This document shows positions 35,016-43,706 of a stretch of DNA of 64,000 nt, in pieces. Position 1 is the first letter of the stretch. Every line of letters starts with the position of its first letter. Origin of the DNA: SKVR01 sp037441525 (GTDB lineage Bacteria > Bacteroidota > Bacteroidia > Bacteroidales > UBA7960); NCBI GenBank assembly GCA_037441525.1, contig JBBISA010000001.1:186001-250000 (forward strand). The letters run 5' to 3'. The position numbers and the translations under genes are program-made. The notes under the pieces are model-generated. The model saw nothing but the letters and a program-made list of their open reading frames with translations. It was not told where the DNA came from and made no database searches.

Positions 35016-35582
35016 TCAGCAGCACTTACCGCTTTTGGCAGCCTCAGCCAATTCCGTTGATGATCCTTTTTTTGAACAGCAACCGGTTTCCTGCTGGCTT
35101 ACTTCGATATACTCAAAACTTTTCATCTCAATGAAAGCCCTTATATCGGGGGTTATACCTTTTTCCTGAAGTTTTTTAGCAGCTTCCTGGCTTGATGCGC
35201 AACCCTCACCTTCTTCTCCTTCGTGATTGTGGGCTTCCTCAAGCTGATCCATATTTCTTACCACTGTTCTCAAAACACCGGTAATTTTGATTTGACGGCC
35301 TTCACATGATGGATCAAACTGGGGCTGAAACTCCTGGAGCATAACCATAATGCTGAAATCAGCATCTTCTACCTGGTTAATCCGGATTTTATCCCCACTA
35401 TGTTTGCAAATGTGTGTAATAAGACCTTGTATGGTCACTTCCTGACCATCGTAAGCCAATGGCTCTGCAACAAGTTCAGAAATAAGTTTGATGTCGGCTG
35501 ATTCATTTTGCTTTTCGGCCACCTGACCACAGGAAACAAGTATAAAACCTAACGCGAACAGAAGGGCAATTTTTTTAAGCAT
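35016..35582 (-). CDS. Lipoprotein with OB-like domain and Cys-rich C-terminus
   Basis: Exported lipoprotein of 188 aa, lipobox FILVSC (Cys20), start MLKKIALLFALG at 35582; the longer frame to 35678 adds residues before the signal. The middle (~45-110) looks like an OB-fold: EPLAYDGQEVTIQGLITHIC and GRQIKITGVLRTVVRN. Five further Cys lie in the last 60 residues, including two CC pairs (TGCCSKKG and GKCC at the very end), plus His-rich EEAHNHEGEEGEGC. This suggests metal or redox binding in the envelope. I do not recognise a named family. It is alone on its strand and closed by a terminator. Confidence 0.75.
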   Translation of the reverse strand: MLKKIALLFALGFILVSCGQVAEKQNESADIKLISELVAEPLAYDGQEVTIQGLITHICKHSGDKIRINQVEDADFSIMVMLQEFQPQFDPSCEGRQIKITGVLRTVVRNMDQLEEAHNHEGEEGEGCASSQEAAKKLQEKGITPDIRAFIEMKSFEYIEVSQQETGCCSKKGSSTELAEAAKSGKCC

Positions 35583-35684
35583 GGCGGTAATAATTTTAAA
35601 ATTATGTTTTTTGGTTAATTGACTAAGCGGATGCAAAGTTAAACATTTAATCATTATGGTGAAATTTGGTAAATTCACAATAAA

Positions 35685-37691
35685 CTAATTCGAATCAGCT
35701 TTCTTTTTCAGAACAAACCCCGTTAATGAGGGTATATACAAACTCAGGATAGTTCGATTCTCAGTATTTTCAAAGGAATGGTGAACCAATGAATGGTCTT
35801 GTCGCTGATGACCACCATATTCTTTTGAATCAGTATCTAATACAACCTGATACTCACCGGGGTATGCTTCGAATGAATAATCGGTAAAGGACCGAAAGGG
35901 GCTAAAATTGAAAACAAATAAATAGGGTCCTCTTTCGAAAACAATTACCTGATCGCCATTATTCTGAACCCTTGGATAGTAAAGTTTATGCGTGATAATT
36001 TCATTCTGCTCAAAATACCTTATCATTGCTTTATCGAAATTGTAGAGAAATTGGTATCTCAATTCTTTGTTTTTTACCAGGCTCCACTGCCTTCGGGCAT
36101 AATGATAAGACCAATTGTTATGCTTTCCCGGAAAGTCGATCCATTCAGGATGGCCAAATTCATTTCCCATAAAATTGAGATAACCATTCCCGGCTGTGGC
36201 AAGAGTAATAAGCCTTATCATTTTATGGAGTGCGATACCATTTTCGACAACCAGATTCTGATGGCTTATATGCATATTGTAATACATTTCCTTATCCATA
36301 AGCCAGAAAATAATAGTTTTATCACCAACAAGGGCCTGATCGTGCGATTCAGCATAATGAACTGTTTGTTCATCAGCTCTTTTGTTTGAAAGATTATAAT
36401 AAAGTTCTCCTACAACCCAGTCTTCTACCTTTTTTTCTTTGATGGTTTTTATCCAGTAATCGGGTATACCCATGGCCAGCCTGTAATCAAAACCATAACC
36501 ACCCTTTTGGGCAGGGGTAGCCAAACCGGGCATTCCACTCATTTCCTCAGCAACGGTTATGGCATTAGTATTAACCTGGTGGATCAGTTTATTGGCCAAC
36601 TTAAGGTATACAATCGCATCATCGTCCTGATTTCCGTTGTAATACTGACTGTATTCGGTAAAAGCACTTCCGAGACCATGGTCGTTGTAAAGCATGCTTG
36701 TAACCCCATCAAAACGATATCCATCAAAGCGATACTCATCGAGCCAGAATTTACAGTTGGAGAGTAAAAAATGTATCACCTGGTTTTTACCGTAATCAAA
36801 ACAACGGCTATCCCACGCAGGATGATCTCCTCGTGGGCCGTCATGAAAGAACTGATACAGACTGCCATCGTAACGGCTGATGCCTTCCACTTCGTTTTTT
36901 ACAGCATGTGAGTGCACAATATCCATAATAACATGAATTCCCATTCCGTGGGCATCGTCTATGAGGGCTTTGAGTTCCTCAGGCGTTCCAAATCTTGATG
37001 AAGCGGCAAAAAAACTGCTAACGTGGTATCCAAATGAGCCGTAATATGGATGCTCTTGTATTGCCATTAACTGGATGGTGTTATATCCATTTTCGTGAAT
37101 GACCGGAAGATGGTTGGTGCGGAAATTCTCAAATGTACCCACTTTATAATCCTCAGTTGCCATGCCCACGTGAGCTTCATAAATCAGTGGCATAAATTCA
37201 TCTTTTTTTGTGGGTGGTTCGTTTTTCCATTGATACTTCACTGGGGGGTCCCAGACCTGCGCATTGAACACATGTGTTTTTTCATCCTGAACCACCCGGC
37301 GAGCCCAGGCCGGAATACGGTCTCCACTGCCACCCTCCCAGCATACATGAAGCTTATATAGGTCGCCATGCTCAAAAGTATCAAGAGGTATTATAAGCTC
37401 CCAATTACCATTCCCAATATTTTTGAAACAATAACTTTCATTTAAATGCCAGTCCGAAAAATCACCTATCAGAAAAATCTTACAGGCATTGGGGGCCCAC
37501 TCACGCAATATCCAATGATCTGTAAGTTTATGCAAACCATAGTAGAGGTAACCCACCGCAAAATCCTTAAGGGGTATTCTGCCACCGGTTAATTCAAATT
37601 CCTTATCAGCGGCACGTTTATTCCGGCCAATAATAGCTTCTGCGTGTGGTTGCAGGTAAAGGTCGTTCTTCAGGTACTCGGGAAGTTCCAT
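35685..37691 (-). CDS. glgB: 1,4-alpha-glucan branching enzyme, GBE1-like (GH13_8)
   Basis: Glycogen branching enzyme of 668 aa that cuts alpha-1,4 chains and reattaches them as alpha-1,6 branches. N-terminal CBM48 (~55-150, WILREWAPNACKIFLIGDFSDW), GH13 barrel (~165-560) with motif I IHVIMDIVHSHAVKN, nucleophile Asp328 in DGYRFDGVTSML, acid/base Glu382 in TVAEEMSGMPG and Asp451 in YAESHDQALVGDKT, then a C-terminal beta domain. The order and the YAESHDQ and DYRLAMGIPDYW segments match the eukaryote-like branch rather than E. coli GlgB. No other glycogen gene is adjacent. It is divergent from the isoaspartyl dipeptidase gene. Confidence 0.94.
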   Translation of the reverse strand: MELPEYLKNDLYLQPHAEAIIGRNKRAADKEFELTGGRIPLKDFAVGYLYYGLHKLTDHWILREWAPNACKIFLIGDFSDWHLNESYCFKNIGNGNWELIIPLDTFEHGDLYKLHVCWEGGSGDRIPAWARRVVQDEKTHVFNAQVWDPPVKYQWKNEPPTKKDEFMPLIYEAHVGMATEDYKVGTFENFRTNHLPVIHENGYNTIQLMAIQEHPYYGSFGYHVSSFFAASSRFGTPEELKALIDDAHGMGIHVIMDIVHSHAVKNEVEGISRYDGSLYQFFHDGPRGDHPAWDSRCFDYGKNQVIHFLLSNCKFWLDEYRFDGYRFDGVTSMLYNDHGLGSAFTEYSQYYNGNQDDDAIVYLKLANKLIHQVNTNAITVAEEMSGMPGLATPAQKGGYGFDYRLAMGIPDYWIKTIKEKKVEDWVVGELYYNLSNKRADEQTVHYAESHDQALVGDKTIIFWLMDKEMYYNMHISHQNLVVENGIALHKMIRLITLATAGNGYLNFMGNEFGHPEWIDFPGKHNNWSYHYARRQWSLVKNKELRYQFLYNFDKAMIRYFEQNEIITHKLYYPRVQNNGDQVIVFERGPYLFVFNFSPFRSFTDYSFEAYPGEYQVVLDTDSKEYGGHQRQDHSLVHHSFENTENRTILSLYIPSLTGFVLKKKADSN

Positions 37692-37889
37692 GTGCTTTTA
37701 TTTTTAGTTGCCAAATGTATAGAAATAAAAACGAACAAACCGGCAAAAATTTCCTTGAATAAGTTGGTTACGAAGAAAATCATCAGAATCAAATCAGGCA
37801 GGAGATCAAAAAATACTAAATTTGTTGGGGTTGCTTTATTTAATTCCCGGTGCCAACAAACAGTTCATTTACAAATTATCCTTAACATA

Positions 37890-39056
37890 ATGATTACCAT
37901 GCTTTTATTGAAAAATTGCGAATTGTACGCACCTGAATATAGAGGAATTAAAGATGTTTTGCTTGCGGGTAAGAAAATTGTAGCCATTGAAGAAAGACTT
38001 TCGTTACCTCATGGTATTGCTGCACGAGAAATTGATCTTGAAGGGATGAAAGTGATTCCAGGATTGATAGATGCCCATGTACATATTGCCGGTGCCGGGG
38101 GTGAAGGCGGGCCATCGACACGCACACCCGAAATGAAACTGAGCCACATGCTCGAGGCAGGAGTAACCACAGTTATTGGTTGCTTGGGAACTGATGGTAT
38201 AACCCGCAATCTCGAATCAGTGCTCATGAAAACCAAAAGTCTCAGGCAGCAGGGTGTAAGTGCCTGGATGTACACAGGGTCTTATCAGGTGCCTGCACCC
38301 ACCCTTATGGGTGATGTTGCCAAAGATATTGCCATGATTGAAGAAGTGATTGGTGTAGGTGAAATTGCCCTTTCGGACCATAGAAGCTCTTTTCCTGATA
38401 CCAAGGAAATAGCGCGGCTTGCATCGCATGCACGTGTTGGGGGTATGCTGGGAGGTAAGTGCGGAATTGTTAACATTCACATGGGAGATGCCCGTAATCC
38501 CTTTAAACCACTTTACGATGTAATTGCCAGCACCGAGCTTAAGTTCTCCCAGTTTATTCCAACCCATTGCAACCGCAACTCCTATATTTTTGAAGATGCG
38601 AAAATATATGGCAAAAAAGGATACATCGACATTACTGCCAGCTCCTACCCTTTCTTTCACCAATTCGAAATAAAACCATCAAAAGCCATTGCCGAACTGA
38701 TAAAGGCCGGAGTGCCCCTTGAGCATATTACAATGACCAGCGATGCCTGTGGTTCTCTGCCCGACTTTGATGAGAATGGCAAACTGGTGAGACTTGAAAT
38801 GGGTTATCCCAGGTCTATTTTCGATGAAATGCGCGATAGTGTTGTACAGGAGGGTATCCCCCTTCAGAATGCCCTTAAAGTGGTAACCAGTAATGTTGCC
38901 GACATACTTTGGCTTAGGTCAAAAGGTCGTATTGCCCCCGATATGGATGCCGATCTTGTGGTTATCGACCAAGGGTTTAATATCGTTCATGTTGTGGCTA
39001 TGGGAAAATTGATGTTAGAAAGCGGTACAATAATAAAGAAAGGGAGTTACGAATAG
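37890..39056 (+). CDS. iadA: Isoaspartyl dipeptidase (amidohydrolase) with Glu at the bridging-Lys position
   Basis: Zinc amidohydrolase of 388 aa that hydrolyses beta-aspartyl dipeptides from damaged proteins. Collinear with E. coli IadA: IDAHVHIAGAGGEGGPSTRTPE (split here: metal His63 and His65, substrate Glu72), TGSYQVPAPT (Tyr132), SDHRSSFPD, metal His197 (NIHMGD) and His226 (PTHCNRN), and Asp285 (TSDACGS). The E. coli carboxylated Lys162 aligns with Glu158 (IGVGEIALSDHR), so metals would be bridged by a side-chain carboxylate. The ATG at 37890 gives the family length; the longer frame to 37644 overlaps glgB. RNase Z follows 21 nt later. Confidence 0.9.
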   Translation: MITMLLLKNCELYAPEYRGIKDVLLAGKKIVAIEERLSLPHGIAAREIDLEGMKVIPGLIDAHVHIAGAGGEGGPSTRTPEMKLSHMLEAGVTTVIGCLGTDGITRNLESVLMKTKSLRQQGVSAWMYTGSYQVPAPTLMGDVAKDIAMIEEVIGVGEIALSDHRSSFPDTKEIARLASHARVGGMLGGKCGIVNIHMGDARNPFKPLYDVIASTELKFSQFIPTHCNRNSYIFEDAKIYGKKGYIDITASSYPFFHQFEIKPSKAIAELIKAGVPLEHITMTSDACGSLPDFDENGKLVRLEMGYPRSIFDEMRDSVVQEGIPLQNALKVVTSNVADILWLRSKGRIAPDMDADLVVIDQGFNIVHVVAMGKLMLESGTIIKKGSYE

Positions 39057-39077
39057 ACAACCCAAAACAATAAATCA

Positions 39078-40028
39078 ATGAGCCACAAATTCAGGGTATA
39101 CATTCTGGGATCGTCAGCGGCAATTCCAACATCACTTCGACACACTACACTTCAGGTTGTAAACTACCATAACAAATACTTTTTGCTCGATTGTGCCGAG
39201 GGAGCCCAGATGCAACTTCGTCGTTTCAAATTGCCCATGATGCGCATAGACCATATTTTCATTTCGCACCTGCATGGCGATCATTACCTGGGGCTGCCAG
39301 GTTTAATTTTTACCCTGCATCTTTTGGGCCGAAAGCGCAAACTTCATGTTTACTCCCCCCCTGGATTAAAGGAAATTATAGAGTTTCAATATTCTCTATC
39401 AAAGCTAAGCCCCGGGTTTGATATTCAATATCATATTATTACCCAGAATAACCAAAAACTATATGAAGATAACCAGCTGAAGATAGAATCCATTGAAATG
39501 CAGCATAGCATTGAAACATACGGTTTTTTTATTAAAGAAAAGATCAATGCGTTTAATATAAGAAGGGAAGCAATTGAAAAATACTCGTTAACCATAGACC
39601 AGATACAGAGTATTAAATCAGGAAAAAGCCTGCTGTTGCCTTCCGGAGAAGAGATACCCAACGAGCAACTTACCTATGCCCCGCCATCACCCCGAAGCTA
39701 TGCCTTTGGTTCTGATACCGGATATACCGAGAGTTTTATCGAACAAATTTATGGTGCCAATTTGCTCTACCACGAAGCGACTTTCTTGCAGGATAAGGTA
39801 ACTATCGCTGAGGAGAAGACACATTCAACCGCACGGCAGGCAGCAACAATTGCCCTCAAAGCCAATGTAAAACAACTGATTATGGGGCATTATTCTGCCC
39901 GGTACGATGAGCTCGACGAATTTGAAACCGAAGCCCGCAGTGTGTTCCCAAATTCAATGCTTGCCGAAGAAGGGATGATCATTGAAATAAATGATGAAGA
40001 TAATGTGCTGATTGATTCAGAAAAATAG
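39078..40028 (+). CDS. rnz: Ribonuclease Z
   Basis: tRNA 3'-processing endonuclease of 316 aa, MBL fold. The metal motif HxHxDH is ISHLHGDHYLGLPG (His64, His66, Asp68, His69); further His ligands fall in EMQHSIETYG, GSDTGYTES region, YHEATF and the late MGHYSARY. Length and order match the short-form RNase Z. For tRNAs that encode CCA, such as the tRNA-Arg in this window, bacterial RNase Z may not be needed, while it is for tRNAs lacking CCA. The gene follows iadA by 21 nt and its 3' end overlaps the end of the convergent lipoate ligase gene by 12 nt. Confidence 0.95.
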   Translation: MSHKFRVYILGSSAAIPTSLRHTTLQVVNYHNKYFLLDCAEGAQMQLRRFKLPMMRIDHIFISHLHGDHYLGLPGLIFTLHLLGRKRKLHVYSPPGLKEIIEFQYSLSKLSPGFDIQYHIITQNNQKLYEDNQLKIESIEMQHSIETYGFFIKEKINAFNIRREAIEKYSLTIDQIQSIKSGKSLLLPSGEEIPNEQLTYAPPSPRSYAFGSDTGYTESFIEQIYGANLLYHEATFLQDKVTIAEEKTHSTARQAATIALKANVKQLIMGHYSARYDELDEFETEARSVFPNSMLAEEGMIIEINDEDNVLIDSEK

Positions 40029-40994
40029 CCTAACAATTTCCCAGGGATTGCTTGCAGAGTCAATCTGTAAGAATTTGTTTTTCATAAGAATATATTCTAT
40101 AGCGACAGGATCGTGTTCTTTTGATGTTAGCAAACTATTCAGAAAAGTTGAGTAATCTGTATTAGAGATTAAAAATTGATCAATGGACACAATTTTTCCC
40201 CGGGCAACATGGAGCCTTACACTAACCGGAGTACCATTGATACATCCGGTATTGGTAAGTATAAAGGTTGGCGAGTATCCGTAATTCCAACCCCAGGTCT
40301 GGTACTTATCATTGCTTAGTTGATTGATTCTTTCAATATCTGCTGCCGAAAAGCTGAAAGATTCAATCCCCTTAAAATAATCAGTTAAAAACAATCTGAA
40401 CCTGGCAAGAAATTCTTCACAGGTAATTGAAGGATCAATAAGATGGGAAATATTCTGTACCCTCATTCGGTTCGACTTAACTGCCTTACTCACAAAGTTT
40501 TCTTCTTTTGCTTTAATGGCTTCTTCTAAATGCTCCAGGTTGGCATTAAAAAGCAAAGTACCATGGTGCAGAACCTTATTTTTGTAAACGTGCTCTGCAT
40601 TGCCCGAAATTTTTATCCCATTAACCTTCAAATTGTTTTTGCCCTCAAATTTGGCATGAACCCCCAATAATTGGAGAAATAACACCACAGGCCTGGTATA
40701 TGCAACAAAGTCAACCAGCTTTTCCTTTTCATGCCTGAAAATAAAAGTGAAATTCACATTGCCCGGGTCATGGAAAACCGTTCCGCCCCCCGATAAACGC
40801 CTTACAACCGGAATTCTGTTTTGTATTACATAATCAAGGTTTATTTCGGCCAGGGTGTTCTGATGTTTTCCAACTATTATTGAAGCATTGCTCCGCCATA
40901 TCATAGCCACATCAGCCTCATATTCCTTGAGCAGGTACTCTTCAGCAGCGATGTTAAAATATGGATTAAGGGAATTGTTTTCAACCAGCAACAT
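40017..40994 (-). CDS. lplA: Lipoate--protein ligase A
   Basis: Enzyme of 325 aa that activates free lipoate with ATP and attaches it to E2 and H-protein lysines. The lipoyl-AMP loop RRLSGGGTVFHDPGNVNFTFI is split as RRLSGGGTVFHDPGN and NFTFIF (residues 65-86), the catalytic Lys is Lys128 in GIKISGNAEHV, and a C-terminal accessory domain of ~80 residues (from about 240) is present, as in full-length LplA. The last 12 nt overlap rnz on the opposite strand. It is followed upstream by the solenoid repeat gene, 20 nt away on the same strand, with which it may be cotranscribed. Confidence 0.92.
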   Translation of the reverse strand: MLLVENNSLNPYFNIAAEEYLLKEYEADVAMIWRSNASIIVGKHQNTLAEINLDYVIQNRIPVVRRLSGGGTVFHDPGNVNFTFIFRHEKEKLVDFVAYTRPVVLFLQLLGVHAKFEGKNNLKVNGIKISGNAEHVYKNKVLHHGTLLFNANLEHLEEAIKAKEENFVSKAVKSNRMRVQNISHLIDPSITCEEFLARFRLFLTDYFKGIESFSFSAADIERINQLSNDKYQTWGWNYGYSPTFILTNTGCINGTPVSVRLHVARGKIVSIDQFLISNTDYSTFLNSLLTSKEHDPVAIEYILMKNKFLQIDSASNPWEIVRLFF

Positions 40995-41014
40995 ACATTA
41001 ATAAGTTTCCGGGA

Positions 41015-41848
41015 TTAAAGTTCGTTTAACCTTGATTTTAATTTGCGTTGTATGTAATGGTCATCTATTTCATTTATAAGCTGCACGATAATATTTTTGT
41101 CTGCAATTCGTGAAATAGCCTTTTTCCGGACTTCGAAATCGTTATCTTTTCTTATAATGTCGCAAAGAATATTGGAATCGTCGATTTTGCCCACTGCTTT
41201 GTTCCTTACATAATAATCATGGTCTTCAAGGGCCATTTTGATAATGACATTTTGGTCATAAATTTTTTCCAGGGCCAAAGCCCTTACATAATAATCAGAA
41301 TCATTAAAGGCTATGTCTATGAGTGTTTGCTGATCAGTTATTTTCTTGATAGCATCCGAACGAACATAGAAATCGCTATGATTGCGTGCGATGTTTATCA
41401 ATTTATCCTCTCCCGAAAGAGCCTCTACGGCAGTTTTAAGAATGTCGCGATCTGCTATCTGATTTATCAGTCCTTCCAAAACCTCATTGTCATTTATTTT
41501 CGAAAGGGCATCCTTACAGATATAATAATCATCCTGGCTCTTTAAAACAATGTGGGCAAGCACCTTAGAGTCGGTAATTCTTTTCAAGGCAGCCACTCTG
41601 ACGTAATAGTCGTTATCGTTCAGAGCAATTTGCATCAGGATATCCGGATCGGTGATTTTTTCTGTTGCTGTCTGACGTACATAATAATCAGGATCATGGG
41701 CGGCAACTTTTCTCAGAACTTCCTGATCATCAATATCTCGAAGTGCTTCAACTCTATCAAAATAATCGGTTGCATTAAAAACCCGATCAATAATTTCCTT
41801 AAGATTTTTATCGGGATGCGTCCGGGTATTTTCGCTTTCATCAGCCAT
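41015..41848 (-). CDS. HEAT/LRV-like alpha-solenoid repeat protein
   Basis: Cytosolic repeat protein of 277 aa with no signal peptide, made of about nine tandem units of 25-26 residues with the pattern D-D-YYVR--A--KI-D---L--IA--D (for example DNDYYVRVAALKRITDSKVL and DHDYYVRNKAVGKIDDSNIL). Units 3-4 are the most divergent (ICKDALSKINDNEVLEGL, ILKTAVEALSGEDKL). The short period and D-x-x-VR spacing resemble the leucine-rich variant (LRV) repeats and HEAT repeats, which form alpha-helical superhelices for protein binding. The start at 41848 drops 22 residues of unrelated sequence. It sits 20 nt upstream of lplA. Function unknown; the uniform charged ladder suggests one binding face. Confidence 0.8.
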   Translation of the reverse strand: MADESENTRTHPDKNLKEIIDRVFNATDYFDRVEALRDIDDQEVLRKVAAHDPDYYVRQTATEKITDPDILMQIALNDNDYYVRVAALKRITDSKVLAHIVLKSQDDYYICKDALSKINDNEVLEGLINQIADRDILKTAVEALSGEDKLINIARNHSDFYVRSDAIKKITDQQTLIDIAFNDSDYYVRALALEKIYDQNVIIKMALEDHDYYVRNKAVGKIDDSNILCDIIRKDNDFEVRKKAISRIADKNIIVQLINEIDDHYIQRKLKSRLNEL

Positions 41849-41997
41849 AACCACACAGAAATAAAAAGGAATAGATACTGGATAGTTGTCTTTAGATGCT
41901 CTAAAAATAATCAAAAAAAACCGACCATTTCCAATGTTTTCAATATTTTTTCAGAAGTATTGGCAGGAAATAAATCATGGAAAAACAATTAAAAATT

Positions 41998-42027
41998 TTG
42001 TTTTAACAACCCCACAAAATACATTTG
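41998..42027 (+). promoter_or_regulatory. Promoter of the DUF3127 gene
   Basis: Exact consensus: -33 TTG (41998-42000), 19-nt spacer, -7 TACATTTG (42020-42027), 28 nt before the ATG at 42056. Confidence 0.75.
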
Positions 42028-42055
42028 CAGTCTCATATTAAAACAAACAAATTAC

Positions 42056-42433
42056 ATGGAGATCAAAGGAAAGGTAATTCAGATATTGGATGCCAAAAGT
42101 GGGCAATCGACCCGTGGTAGCTGGAAAAAACAGGAACTTGTAATTGAAACGGATGAAAACTTCCCCAAAAAAATTTGTGTGGCCAGTTGGAATGATAAAG
42201 TTGACCTTTCAACATTGCGCCCGGGCGACCAGATAACCGCATCTGTAAATATTGAAAGCAGGGAGTTTAATGGGAATTGGTATACCGATATCAAAGTATG
42301 GAAAGTTGACCTGGTTTCAGCCAAATCTAATTCGGGTGAAGCCGAATTACCTGATGGCGGGCTTCCTCACAATATTCCACCCCCACCCTGGGAATCAGCT
42401 CCCGAAGAACAGTCGGACGATTTGCCTTTTTAA
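42056..42433 (+). CDS. DUF3127 OB-fold protein with SSB-like acidic tail
   Basis: Small protein of 125 aa of the Bacteroidota DUF3127 family. Residues ~1-88 give an OB-like fold (MEIKGKVIQILDAKSGQS, WKKQELVIETDENFPKKICV, GDQITASVNIESREFNGNWY, TDIKVWKVDL). A Pro/Gly-rich linker follows, then the tail PEEQSDDLPF, which matches the acidic C-terminal tip of single-stranded DNA-binding protein (DDxPF) that recruits repair and replication proteins. This makes a DNA-metabolism role likely, but I know of no proof. It has its own strong promoter and stands alone, separated by 68 nt from the convergent PepSY gene. Confidence 0.82.
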   Translation: MEIKGKVIQILDAKSGQSTRGSWKKQELVIETDENFPKKICVASWNDKVDLSTLRPGDQITASVNIESREFNGNWYTDIKVWKVDLVSAKSNSGEAELPDGGLPHNIPPPPWESAPEEQSDDLPF

Positions 42434-42501
42434 AGGGCTTTGGTAAATGACTTTGGGAAAGACCGGTATAAGATGCAACTTGGTCAAGCGATTAACTTTT
42501 C

Positions 42502-43056
42502 TTAAACCGAAAGGTAAAGATAAAGAAACACCAGGGGGATAAAGATTCCAACCACTACAAAATAAACCCCTCGTTTGGCTAGTCCGTTTTTACCGCGAAG
42601 CACAAACAACCCTGTTATGGCCAAAATAATCAGACCAACTGCAAAAGAGTCTGAAAACCATGTCCATAATTTCTTAGGAGTATTGTAATGAAGAAAATTC
42701 ACCTGGTTAAATACCGGTCTCTTTTTTATTGTCTCCAGGTTTCCTTTTCCGGTAACAAGATTAAAATTGATGGTTCCTCCATCAATAAAAATCCTGATAT
42801 TTTGCCCCGACTCAAGGTGTGTTTTATAGCTGGCACCGGGTTCGACCTTCTCAATAATATCCAGCGCAAGTTCGCGCCCTTGCGCTTGCAAATTATTGTT
42901 TTTCAGCTCAAATTCCTTTTGTTTTATAATGAAGTTAGGATTCCAGTGGTGGCGATGGTTCAGGGCTATGCCTGATAATCCGTAAATTATACACATACCA
43001 AAGAAAAAGTAACCGAGATCCCGATGAATGGCGTTGTTTATTCTTCTTATTTTCAT
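42502..43056 (-). CDS. PepSY-associated membrane protein
   Basis: Inner-membrane protein of 184 aa. TM1 (LGYFFFGMCIIYGLSGIAL, ~14-32) is followed by NHRHHWNPN, a periplasmic PepSY-like region (~45-130, with ALDIIEKVEPGASYKTHL and TINFNLVTGKGNLE) and two C-terminal helices (FAVGLIILAITGLFVL and GVYFVVVGIFIPLVFLYLYL). His in INNAIHRDLGY and the NHRHHW cluster recall heme or metal-handling PepSY proteins linked to iron reduction. It is convergent with the DUF3127 gene. Its promoter is likely the -7 TACCTTTG at 43134-43141, just after a terminator hairpin. Confidence 0.82.
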   Translation of the reverse strand: MKIRRINNAIHRDLGYFFFGMCIIYGLSGIALNHRHHWNPNFIIKQKEFELKNNNLQAQGRELALDIIEKVEPGASYKTHLESGQNIRIFIDGGTINFNLVTGKGNLETIKKRPVFNQVNFLHYNTPKKLWTWFSDSFAVGLIILAITGLFVLRGKNGLAKRGVYFVVVGIFIPLVFLYLYLSV

Positions 43057-43133
43057 TACAATATCAATAATTTTTAGTTTGCTTATGCATTATTTTCTTA
43101 AGACTCAGATGATGATTTTTGATTTCAGGCGGG

Positions 43134-43163
43134 CAAAGGTAAAAAAAATGCGCCTCCGCGATA
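43134..43163 (-). promoter_or_regulatory. Probable promoter of the PepSY gene
   Basis: Minus strand: -33 TTA (43161-43163), 19-nt spacer, -7 TACCTTTG (43134-43141), about 78 nt before the ATG at 43056. The -33 box lies in the loop of the hairpin at 43149-43180. Confidence 0.5.
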
Positions 43164-43180
43164 ATCTCATCGGGGAGGCG
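43141..43180 (-). terminator. Strong hairpin terminator upstream of the PepSY gene
   Basis: Minus-strand stem of 8 GC-rich pairs (43173-43180 with 43149-43156), one mismatch, four more pairs (43068-type spacing: 43168-43171 with 43058-43061 equivalents, i.e. 43158-43161), 6-nt loop, then seven T to 43141. It would stop any leftward transcript from upstream; no gene stop lies close, the nearest being the sigma factor gene 527 nt away. Confidence 0.7.
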
Positions 43181-43706
43181 CCAAACCTACAGATTGCATT
43201 ATTTTGGATATTCTTTTTTCAAAATCTTATGCCCTTATTTTGCTTAAAACCTAATTCAACAAGTGGTACAAAAGTGAAAAAAGCAATTTTTTCGCAAACG
43301 TATTATAATAGTGTTAATATCTTATTCAACCCAGCTGCCATAACCTAAACCTTAAAATAATGTGCATCTTTGCATCAATGAGTTTTCTGGTAATTGTAAT
43401 AATCGGTTTTGTTTTGTGCAAACATTACCACTTAAATAAATTTTACCAGCCCGGCAAATCTATCCCCTCCAATTTCAGTAAGAACAATAACAAGTGTTTT
43501 ATTCCGCAAGTGATAAGCAAATTTACGAATAAGTTTTATACGAAATAATACGTATGCATAAAGAATACAGAAACAGGTGTTTTCACTTATAAGGCTTTAC
43601 ACGTAATGCACAAAAGATAAGACGTTTAAATGATTTTAAGGACAAAGAGAAGTTTCAGATAAATGAAAAATGATTGCTGACAGGACGCTGTCAAATAATG
43701 ATGAGC
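43181..43706. other. Long intergenic region, possible small RNA
   Basis: About 525 nt between the PepSY hairpin and the sigma factor stop with no convincing gene. A minus-strand -7-like TACGTTTG at 43295-43302 (no TTG at 19-21 nt) followed about 120-150 nt later by the strong terminator could delimit a small RNA. A 56-codon frame from 43378 on the plus strand has a hydrophobic start but no support. Confidence 0.35.

Noticed and set aside
37644..37889. Longer iadA start
   Set aside because: It overlaps glgB on the other strand and precedes the family N-terminus by 82 residues without homology-like content.
38217..38663. 148-codon frame antisense to iadA
   Set aside because: It is the complementary shadow of a well-supported enzyme gene.
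43378..43548. Plus-strand 56-codon frame with a hydrophobic start (MSFLVIVIIGFVL)
   Set aside because: The promoter-like element before it is poor (GCATCTTTG), the rest is Lys/Asn-rich low-complexity sequence, and no family is recognised.
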